Shown here in pieces: positions 1 to 4,854 of a stretch of 6,057 nucleotides of DNA; within the stretch, counting starts at the first letter, position 1; each line of letters begins with the position of its first letter. The notes beneath the pieces were generated by a model. That model was not told where the DNA came from. It saw only the letters and a list, made by a program, of their open reading frames with translations, and ran no database searches. This stretch comes from Candidatus Heimdallarchaeota archaeon. Its GTDB lineage: Archaea > Asgardarchaeota > Heimdallarchaeia > Heimdallarchaeales > Heimdallarchaeaceae. Made by a program: the position numbers and the translations under genes. The DNA lies in the NCBI GenBank assembly GCA_023139025.1, contig JAGLOH010000141.1:1-6057 (forward strand). The letters run 5' to 3'.

Positions 1-207
1 TCAAGGGATAAGGATAAATTCTCTGAAATCGAAAGTATGGAATCCAGACCACTTCCAAAGGAAGAGAAAAAGGAGAAAAAAGAGAGAGAAACTCCAGCTG
101 CTTCCCAAATAGAAGAAGTTATACAAGACAAAACCCCAAAGCAAAAAGTACCAACACAAAAATACCCTAGTCAGACAAAGTTACCAAAGCAGAAGAAACC
201 AAGATAA
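1..207 (+). CDS. C-terminal fragment of an unknown protein with a Lys/Pro/Glu-rich tail
   Basis: The first reading frame is open from the window edge to a TAA at 205-207 and encodes 68 residues; the start lies outside the window. The visible part is low in hydrophobic residues and rich in Lys, Glu, Pro and Gln, with a charged run (EEKKEKKERE) followed by a Lys/Pro/Gln-rich end. It has the look of a disordered, basic C-terminal tail, with no domain or motif I recognise. The gene converges on the minus-strand membrane-protein gene, the two stops being only 45 nt apart. The call as coding rests on an uninterrupted frame in AT-rich DNA plus this coherent composition. Function cannot be judged from the tail. 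Confidence 0.6.
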   Translation, partial: SRDKDKFSEIESMESRPLPKEEKKEKKERETPAASQIEEVIQDKTPKQKVPTQKYPSQTKLPKQKKPR

Positions 208-252
208 TTTTGATAATAATCTTTTCTATACCTAATTGAGTTCTAGAATATT
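208..252. terminator. Convergent intergenic gap, probable T-rich termination zone
   Basis: This 45-nt gap lies between two convergent stop codons. On the + strand it begins with short T-runs (TTTTGATAATAATCTTTTC), the kind of T-rich tract at which archaeal RNA polymerase terminates. I see no convincing hairpin. The call comes from position and base composition only. Confidence 0.25.
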
Positions 253-840
253 TCATACAAACAGCATCAATAAGGCTGAATAGAAATACATCCCACCGAA
301 AATCACTAAGAAGAGATTTTCAAGATAAAATACTGAAGTTAAGATATAAGTTGCAGGAATTATGAACATAAGTAAGAAACCAAAGAATTTTGGAGGAATA
401 CCTTTTTCGCTTGTTCCCTTGAGTCTGATGAAAGGGTATCGAATAAATGTTCTAAAAATCATGAAGTTGCTAACTAAATAATAAGGTAATAAAACAAAAT
501 CTACAGCATTGATAAAGAAAGTATAGTTAAGGCTAGAAGTCGATATTACTCCAGTTGAAACGATGAAAGTGTCGTAAATTCCAAATAACTTCTGAGCCAA
601 CACAATTAGAACAGGAATTAGAGGAACCATTAGAACAAAAAACACTTCATTAAATGTTGCTTTGTGTCTCAAATAGAAGAAACTTCTAAAAAGTATAAAT
701 AAAGAGAGGAATGCAAAAATTGCAGCAAAAATGTAAACTCTTCCGAGGAAACTGTTATCTTCTATAAAATAATAAATTGAAACACCAACTAATGTAAGTG
801 ATAGCAGAAATGCTGCTGATAGCTGTTTCCAAGTAGCCAT
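253..840 (-). CDS. Six-TM membrane protein, RING-less paralogue of the upstream membrane-RING module
   Basis: The 195-residue protein is almost entirely membrane. Likely helices are at residues about 7-25, 34-54, 64-85, 110-130, 151-171 and 175-195, with basic loops (LRHK at 57-60; R130-K151) that predict cytosolic N and C termini. It ends straight after the sixth helix. I chose the ATG at 840 because AAAGG lies 7 nt upstream and the first helix follows at once. An in-frame TTG at 927 would add a polar 29-residue leader overlapping the upstream gene. Length, helix spacing and loops match residues 1-195 of the upstream RING protein: HK at 59-60 and SxSS at 100-103 fall at identical positions, and an Ile-Pro pair before helix 5 falls within one residue. 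I infer a tandem paralogue that lost, or never gained, the RING tail. It is last in the E2/JAMM/RING cluster, 73 nt after the RING gene. No catalytic motif is visible; a partner or channel role is speculation. Confidence 0.85.
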   Translation of the reverse strand: MATWKQLSAAFLLSLTLVGVSIYYFIEDNSFLGRVYIFAAIFAFLSLFILFRSFFYLRHKATFNEVFFVLMVPLIPVLIVLAQKLFGIYDTFIVSTGVISTSSLNYTFFINAVDFVLLPYYLVSNFMIFRTFIRYPFIRLKGTSEKGIPPKFFGFLLMFIIPATYILTSVFYLENLFLVIFGGMYFYSALLMLFV

Positions 841-847
841 GATAATA

Positions 848-854
848 CCTTTCC
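848..854 (-). promoter_or_regulatory. Shine-Dalgarno that fixes the start of the RING-less membrane protein
   Basis: On the minus strand the sequence reads GGAAAGG, followed by a 7-nt spacer and ATG at 840. This favours the ATG over the in-frame TTG at 927. An AT-rich box (AAATATAAAC, 880-871) lies just upstream and could be a weak internal promoter, but its spacing would leave only about 8 nt of leader. Confidence 0.55.
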
Positions 855-913
855 TTATATTTTCCAACTTGTTTATATTTGTTAAGTTATTAAACAATTG
901 GCTACTCGAATTA

Positions 914-2011
914 TTATAGCTTCTCAATCACTTTTTCAATATAGAGCTTTATATTGATTCTATATTTTGGATTGTTTACATATCTGGTAGAAATAGTTTG
1001 ATTACATCTAGCACAGAGTCTTGATGTTTTAAACCAACTCATAAATTCGTCTTCATGTGCAGGATAACGACAATGGGGGCATAAGATGATTCTTCTGCGG
1101 TCTTTCTTATCAAAATCCATATAGCATATTATACATTGCATCTCTTCTTTCTTGGGTGTACCAATTGGAAAGATCTTTTTAGTAATTGTTTTAGTTTTGG
1201 ATGTTTTTCTAGTTGTAGTAGAACGAGTTGATCTTACTTCTATACCAGGATCAATTCTTGCACTTGAAGACCTTGAAGCAGCAGATGATGTGGAAGCTGT
1301 CGGTCTTCTTGATCTAGTCGAAGCAGATCGTTGACTACTTCGAGGTGTTGAAGTTGTTGTTCTGCTTCTTCTAGCTGTTGAAGCAGATCTAGATGAAGTA
1401 ACCTGAGCTTGTTGACTAGATCTCACTGCAAATGCAATAATGAAGTATCTAAAGATAAAAATGAAGTAAAAAATAACAAAAATGAAACCTACAAAATCTA
1501 TTTGCCAATTGATAAAGAATCCAATTAATAAAATTGCAATATATATTGTATGTATCAAAAAGGGTATTTTTCTTCCTCTTCTTACTTTTCTGTTTACTGC
1601 TATAGCAGGCCATTTCCCGGAATAAAAGTTTCGAAAATAAAGAGAAAGAACAATCACAGGAAAAATCAAAGATATAGATATTAGATTAAAAGGGGAATAA
1701 ATTGAGCTCCCACTTGATAAATCGATATCTACACTGAAAATTTCATATGCAGCGGCTATGGGAGAAATATAATTTCCCATTAATATAATGCAAAATGGAA
1801 GTATTAGGAATTGAGTGCTCGCGAGAATAGTTTTATGTTTTTTATAATGTCTTCTTTCAAGAAAGAATCTCAGAACAACAACAACATACACGGTTATAAA
1901 AAATATAGTGAGTGTTTTCGGCAAATCTTTTTGAATTGCCATGTATAGCACTCCGACGGTTAATCCAACAATTCCAATTGCTAGATAGGTTTTGATGTTG
2001 TTTAGTTCCAA
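914..2011 (-). CDS. Membrane-anchored RING-finger protein, candidate E3 ubiquitin ligase
   Basis: The protein has 365 residues in three parts. First is a six-TM module (helices about 8-25, 33-51, 62-79, 107-126, 149-168, 172-194); the basic loops at 52-60 and 139-148 predict cytosolic termini. Second is a Ser/Thr/Arg-rich low-complexity linker (about 197-287). Third is a C-terminal RING at 293-336, with ligands C293, C296, C311, C314, H319, C333 and C336 and W326 in the usual E2-contact position. The sixth ligand position holds Glu322 where Cys or His is expected. RING proteins bring an E2~ubiquitin to a substrate; with an E2 and a JAMM protease in the same operon, an E3 role on the cytosolic face of the membrane is the natural inference. 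The start is TTG at 2011, since the next Met (24) would cut helix 1; a TAA sits immediately upstream in frame. The gap from the JAMM stop is 20 nt. The layout recalls Hrd1/gp78, but I cannot show homology. Confidence 0.88.
   Translation of the reverse strand: MELNNIKTYLAIGIVGLTVGVLYMAIQKDLPKTLTIFFITVYVVVVLRFFLERRHYKKHKTILASTQFLILPFCIILMGNYISPIAAAYEIFSVDIDLSSGSSIYSPFNLISISLIFPVIVLSLYFRNFYSGKWPAIAVNRKVRRGRKIPFLIHTIYIAILLIGFFINWQIDFVGFIFVIFYFIFIFRYFIIAFAVRSSQQAQVTSSRSASTARRSRTTTSTPRSSQRSASTRSRRPTASTSSAASRSSSARIDPGIEVRSTRSTTTRKTSKTKTITKKIFPIGTPKKEEMQCIICYMDFDKKDRRRIILCPHCRYPAHEDEFMSWFKTSRLCARCNQTISTRYVNNPKYRINIKLYIEKVIEKL
1004..1135 (-). other. RING zinc-binding domain with a Glu at the sixth ligand position
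   Basis: The order is C-x2-C-x14-C-x2-C-x4-H-x2-E-x10-C-x2-C (C293 to C336). The 14-residue loop and the W326 placement match RING-H2 ligases, but the middle knuckle reads CPHC and is followed by PAHEDE. A canonical RING would have Cys or His where Glu322 is. His313 is an alternative ligand for the fourth position. Whether the cross-brace binds two zinc ions is unknown. Confidence 0.8.
1151..1423 (-). repeat. Low-complexity Ser/Thr/Arg-rich linker coding region
   Basis: This stretch encodes residues about 197-287 of the membrane RING protein, dominated by Ser, Thr, Arg and Ala with short recurring blocks such as RSAST and TSS. It is almost certainly disordered and separates membrane module from RING. 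The many Arg-x-Ser/Thr contexts could be modification sites. The reading frame is continuous on both sides, so it belongs to the gene and is not an insertion with its own ORF. Confidence 0.75.
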
Positions 2012-2031
2012 TTATAACCCTACTTTCATTT

Positions 2032-2751
2032 TTACGAATCATTTTCATATTTGTTTTTCATGAAAAGATTTATTGATTCATAACCTGCTTCCACGCTCAA
2101 ACCATGTACTTCACTCGATAGTTCATAGTATGATTCTTTATCTTTGTGTATTCTGAAAACTCCAACTCCAAAATTCTTAGGAGATATCATTAATGGATCT
2201 AAAACTACAGCAATAGATTTATTCCAAAAGGTTTGATAACGGAGATGTGTGCCAAAGTCATCATCACTTAAAAAGGGAGTATAGCTAGGGTGTGAATGTG
2301 CCCATCCGATTATAAAATGTTCATCGTCCTTCTTGTGAAATATCTCTGTGAAAATCTGTTGATTAACAATTTCTACACTAACTGCATCACCTTGATCTAC
2401 TGGCCAATAATCTTCAACAAAAATCTGTTCTAGAGGAGTGTTTTCCTGTCTAATTCTCCCTGTTAATAAACCAATAATTTCCACCCAATCTTTCTTTGGG
2501 ATGTTTTCATTTGCATAAGTTAAAGCATGTTTAGCTAGCTTTAGATAAGCTTTGGGGGAGATAACTATTTCATTTATCACTTTGATTTGTAAATCATCTT
2601 CAGTGACTGTATCCCCACTTATTTCTTGTTTCACATCTATTTTTTCCTTAATAATATCATCAACTTCATGAAGTCCTAGGGCTTTTTCTAGCGCTTCTAT
2701 TTTTTTTAGGAGTTTTTCGTATTGTTCAGGAAATTCGGTTTCATTTTCCAT
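2032..2751 (-). CDS. Rpn11-like JAMM/MPN+ metalloprotease, candidate deubiquitinase
   Basis: The 239-residue protein has a complete JAMM zinc-protease motif. H152-S-H154-P155, then six residues, S162, two residues and D165 match the HxHPx6SxxD pattern of Rpn11 and CSN5. The upstream catalytic Glu is E91 (WVEIIGLLTGR), as in the family's E-x2-G-L pattern. The strand after the motif (AVVLDPLMISPKNFGVGVFR) also follows the Rpn11/CSN5 layout, as does WPVDQGDAVSVE before it. These enzymes hydrolyse isopeptide bonds and release ubiquitin from conjugates; archaeal members have been shown to act on ubiquitin-like modifiers. Residues about 1-60 are a charged N-terminal extension whose first half (9-29) looks like a short coiled coil; there is no long C-terminal extension as in eukaryotic Rpn11. 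The ATG at 2751 has a possible SD (AAGAAGG) about 10 nt upstream. It lies 33 nt after the E2 stop and 20 nt before the RING gene, consistent with one transcript. Confidence 0.93.
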   Translation of the reverse strand: MENETEFPEQYEKLLKKIEALEKALGLHEVDDIIKEKIDVKQEISGDTVTEDDLQIKVINEIVISPKAYLKLAKHALTYANENIPKKDWVEIIGLLTGRIRQENTPLEQIFVEDYWPVDQGDAVSVEIVNQQIFTEIFHKKDDEHFIIGWAHSHPSYTPFLSDDDFGTHLRYQTFWNKSIAVVLDPLMISPKNFGVGVFRIHKDKESYYELSSEVHGLSVEAGYESINLFMKNKYENDS

Positions 2752-2784
2752 TTTAAGCTAACCTTCTTCAGATTTTACTCAATT

Positions 2785-3315
2785 CTACCAGTAGGATTTT
2801 GCATATTTCTTACTAATAGAACTTGCTTTTTTAATGAATTTCTTCTTATCATTTAAGAACTCTAAAGCTGCCTCTTTATTGAACACATCTTTGGGATTTA
2901 CATAAGCTCCTTCAATATTAAACATTGCAAGGATAGAATAAATAACAGTCGTGATATTCTTAGCAGGCGACCATCCATCATGTTTCCCTACCAATTCATT
3001 ATCAACTAAAGCTAAGCAAATGTTTCTTTTATTAGGATATTCTTTGGGATTTGGCCAGAAATTGGGATGCCAGATAGGTGTATGTAATCTTACATATGGT
3101 GGTTTATATGGATAGTTTGATCCAAAGAGAATTTCAAGTTTATATTTACCACCAGCATAAGGTGTCTTCTCAGGTCCAACAAAACCTATAGCTAGATGTC
3201 CCATAGATTTCTTCTTACTTGGAAATGCTTTTACTTGAGCTAAAACACCTTCTTTGTGAAGTTTTCTTAGCGCATCAAAATCTTTGATAACTCGTTGTTT
3301 TCTAATTTTTGTCAC
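2785..3315 (-). CDS. E2 ubiquitin-conjugating enzyme (UBC fold)
   Basis: This 176-residue protein shows the UBC landmarks in order: an N-terminal helix (about 5-22), the G-x-Y-x-L-x-I strand region (56-62), YPYKPP at 68-73, the H83-P84-N85 motif, catalytic C100 in NICLAL, GWSPA at 114-118 and two C-terminal helices. E2s carry ubiquitin as a thioester on the catalytic Cys and pass it to a Lys on the target, usually with a RING E3, which here is two genes downstream. One oddity: 14 residues separate HPN from C100, against 7 in a typical E2 such as UbcH5, and the extra loop is Pro/Lys/Trp-rich. The start is uncertain. GTG at 3315 preserves the N-terminal helix, but AGGTGA, a strong anti-SD match, covers that GTG and lies 4 nt before an ATT (Ile4). 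TAA precedes the GTG by one codon, so no longer form exists; the first internal Met is residue 38. It heads the four-gene cluster. Confidence 0.95.
   Translation of the reverse strand: MTKIRKQRVIKDFDALRKLHKEGVLAQVKAFPSKKKSMGHLAIGFVGPEKTPYAGGKYKLEILFGSNYPYKPPYVRLHTPIWHPNFWPNPKEYPNKRNICLALVDNELVGKHDGWSPAKNITTVIYSILAMFNIEGAYVNPKDVFNKEAALEFLNDKKKFIKKASSISKKYAKSYW
3019..3060 (-). other. Extended loop between E2 HPN motif and catalytic Cys
   Basis: The codons for residues 86-99 fill the segment between H83-P84-N85 and C100. At 14 residues it is twice the usual 7. It is rich in Pro, Asn and Lys with one Trp, so it is likely a surface loop next to the active site. Confidence 0.7.
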
Positions 3316-3380
3316 CTTTTATCAAGTGATAATATGTATGGTTTGAACCACGTTCTAACAAGTAAGATAGCTGAATTATT
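3316..3380 (-). other. Leader region of the E2 operon
   Basis: This AT-rich stretch precedes the E2 start and contains no gene that I can support. A TACATATT box at 3338-3331 is a second TATA candidate; it is centred about 19 nt from the GTG but 28 nt from the ATT codon of Ile4. Together with the SD-like AGGTGA over the GTG, this leaves the mode of initiation open. Confidence 0.3.
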
Positions 3381-3390
3381 GTTTAAAAAA
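3381..3390 (-). promoter_or_regulatory. Candidate TATA box for the E2-JAMM-RING-membrane operon
   Basis: The minus strand reads TTTTTTAAAC, containing the same TTTTAAAC octamer found in the promoter of the coiled-coil gene. With normal archaeal spacing, transcription would start near 3358, giving a leader of about 43 nt before the GTG. No experimental support; the AT-rich background makes chance matches likely. Confidence 0.4.
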
Positions 3391-3439
3391 GTTGTTTTGA
3401 AGGATATTCAAGTAGAGAAGCTTTAGATACTTTTTCTAA

Positions 3440-3498
3440 AAATTTTAAAGGAAAAAGAAAGATACAAGAAAAATTCCTTAGCTAGTTTTTGGAATTGT
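3440..3498 (-). terminator. T-rich tract after the coiled-coil gene, possible terminator
   Basis: Downstream of the coiled-coil stop the minus strand has T-runs (TTTCTTTTTCC, then AATTTTTAG), the type of sequence that ends archaeal transcripts. A 6-bp inverted repeat AATTCC/GGAATT (3472-3477 and 3491-3496) has a 13-nt loop and may be chance. A stop here would separate this gene from the E2 operon. Confidence 0.3.
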
Positions 3499-3897
3499 TT
3501 ACTCAGACAATAATTCTGTGAATTTGTCAGAATATTCTGTCTTAATCTGGCCTTCGGTTTTTTCCATTTCAGCTCTAACTTTCTGGAATTCTATTTTCTT
3601 CTTTTCAATTTTCATTAGAATGCTTTGAATTTTGGATTTATTTTCTGCTATAATAACTTCTTTTTTCTTAAATTTAGCTTCTTCCTTGAGAACTTTATCT
3701 CCTTTTCCACTCTCTCTCAGCTTATTTATCTTCACTAATCGTTCTTGTAAATCTTGATTAACTTCTGCATTCTTCTTCTTAAAATTAACTTTCTTTCCTT
3801 CTAACTCATCTAAATCCTCTTTAACATCGAAAAATTTCTCTTTAGTATCATAAAATTTAGCTAATAGTTTGTAATACTTGATTTCTCTTTCACTCAT
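3499..3897 (-). CDS. Small charged coiled-coil protein of unknown function
   Basis: The 132-residue protein is dominated by Lys, Glu and hydrophobic residues in heptad-like spacing over most of its length (about 15-115), broken once near a Gly-x-Gly (residues 64-66), so an antiparallel helical hairpin is plausible. There is no Cys, no TM helix, no signal peptide and no enzyme motif. I do not recognise the family. The ATG at 3897 has no Shine-Dalgarno but has a TATA-like box centred about 27 nt upstream, so it is probably a leaderless mRNA with its own promoter. It lies 183 nt upstream of the ubiquitin-type cluster on the same strand, which is suggestive at most. ESCRT-like or adaptor roles were considered because Asgard ESCRT and ubiquitin genes can be neighbours, but nothing in the sequence supports them. 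Confidence 0.75.
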   Translation of the reverse strand: MSEREIKYYKLLAKFYDTKEKFFDVKEDLDELEGKKVNFKKKNAEVNQDLQERLVKINKLRESGKGDKVLKEEAKFKKKEVIIAENKSKIQSILMKIEKKKIEFQKVRAEMEKTEGQIKTEYSDKFTELLSE

Positions 3898-3920
3898 GAT
3901 AATTAGAAATAGATCTGAGT

Positions 3921-3928
3921 GTTTAAAA
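3921..3928 (-). promoter_or_regulatory. TATA box of a leaderless promoter for the coiled-coil gene
   Basis: The minus strand reads TTTTAAAC, centred 27-28 nt before the ATG at 3897, with no Shine-Dalgarno between. This is the spacing expected when transcription starts at or next to the start codon, as is common in archaea. Confidence 0.6.
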
Positions 3929-3975
3929 CTCTTATTAAAGTGTAATCTAACTACCGGATTATAGAAACTTTGAAG

Positions 3976-4851
3976 TTATTGATGTTCTTTCAAACTCCAC
4001 ATATTATCGAAAAACTCCTTAGATGGATGAATTAAATCTTTGTTAATCCTGATATCATGAAGAACACAATCACAATAAGGATACCCTTCTACTATTGTAT
4101 GTTCCATGGTTAAAATGAAGTTCTTGTTATTATTATTGTAACCCTGAAAATCTCCATAACATGCAGCTAGGTATTTCAGTTCAACATCTGTTAAGTTAAT
4201 TATGGCATCTTTCCACATGCAGGTATCTTTCCTCTGAGGAAACTTACCATCCTCAATCACTCCTTGAACAATTACCCAGCCTATACTTGGAGAATCATCA
4301 TCCTTTGGAATTCTAGCATTTCTAAACTCTTCAAGAATTTCATATTTGCTCCTTTCTGAGGATAATGATTTGACATAAGCGTCTATATATCCCTTGAATA
4401 AGTCTATCGATGTATTCCTCTCAATAATCTCTGTTAAAGTCTGGACATTGTAATATCTGTGATAGAGAAATGACTGAATATAATTCCTATTAGGAATCTT
4501 AATTTTTTCTTGAATCCAGCTCCTATTACTACTGAAATCAAGTAATTGGAGATAATAATCAAAACAAGCACTCAATAATTCCGGAAAAACTTTCAAGTGA
4601 ATAAAATCCTTACTTAACTCTGCAAAATCTACATTCTGCTCTTTTGAAAAAGAAGTTTTGAGAAACTGATTGAATTGATTTGTTAATCTAGTAACAAAAC
4701 TATTCAAGATTTCTGGTTTTTCTTTCATTATGTATCCAAGCAGATAATTCAATCTTTTCAGTACAGTTCTTTTAGCATATTCTAATGGCTGAATTTCCTG
4801 TAATCTTTCTAAATCACTAATATCATATTGACCTGTTCTAAAAACTTCCAT
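3976..4851 (-). CDS. ATC hydrolase-like family protein, paralogue B
   Basis: The 291-residue soluble protein has a largely helical N-terminal two thirds and a C-terminal part with the Cys pattern I associate with the L-2-amino-thiazoline-4-carboxylate (ATC) hydrolase family: C211, C231 with D234, then a Thr-x3-Gly stretch (HTIVEG) and C260-D261. The founding enzyme opens the thiazoline ring of L-ATC on the way to cysteine, but most family members have no tested activity, so the substrate is unknown. The upstream neighbour shares the layout: both proteins have exactly 20 residues between the first two Cys, and 29 versus 28 to the third. This copy lacks the Arg pair before the Thr; it has M249-E250 instead. 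The ATG at 4851 is 3 nt after the neighbour's TGA with an SD (AAGGAAG) inside the neighbour's end, so the two are probably translationally coupled. No link to the ubiquitin genes is evident. Confidence 0.72.
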   Translation of the reverse strand: MEVFRTGQYDISDLERLQEIQPLEYAKRTVLKRLNYLLGYIMKEKPEILNSFVTRLTNQFNQFLKTSFSKEQNVDFAELSKDFIHLKVFPELLSACFDYYLQLLDFSSNRSWIQEKIKIPNRNYIQSFLYHRYYNVQTLTEIIERNTSIDLFKGYIDAYVKSLSSERSKYEILEEFRNARIPKDDDSPSIGWVIVQGVIEDGKFPQRKDTCMWKDAIINLTDVELKYLAACYGDFQGYNNNNKNFILTMEHTIVEGYPYCDCVLHDIRINKDLIHPSKEFFDNMWSLKEHQ

Positions 4852-4854
4852 TAC

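Noticed and set aside
841..927. N-terminal extension of the RING-less membrane protein to an in-frame TTG at 927
   Set aside because: The extension is polar and Asn/Ser-rich, begins with TTG, overlaps the RING gene by 14 nt and has no role in the paralogue alignment. The ATG at 840 has an SD and puts the helices in register with the paralogue.
1152..1334. Open + strand frame of 60 codons inside the RING gene
   Set aside because: It is the antisense of the Ser/Thr/Arg-rich linker. Its Val/Leu/Asp/Glu-rich composition is what reverse reading of those codons gives. No SD or promoter is seen.
1857..2048. Minus-strand 63-codon frame across the JAMM/RING junction
   Set aside because: It overlaps the end of the JAMM gene and the first two helices of the RING protein in another frame. 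Its composition is not protein-like, and the two real genes explain the region.
253..3315. Eukaryotic origin of the ubiquitin-pathway genes
   Set aside because: There are no introns, gaps between genes are 20-73 nt, the genes are on one strand in operon order, GTG/TTG starts are used, and TATA spacing fits leaderless archaeal transcripts.
3472..3496. Inverted repeat AATTCC / GGAATT as a strong hairpin terminator
   Set aside because: The stem is only 6 bp, AT-rich, with a 13-nt loop, and the repeat partly overlaps the end of the gap next to the stop. It was kept only as a minor note in a low-confidence termination zone.
3499..3897. Identification of the coiled-coil protein as an ESCRT-III (Snf7-like) component
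   Set aside because: It is shorter than Snf7 proteins and lacks their basic first helices and any recognisable C-terminal MIM. Charge and coiled coil alone are not enough.
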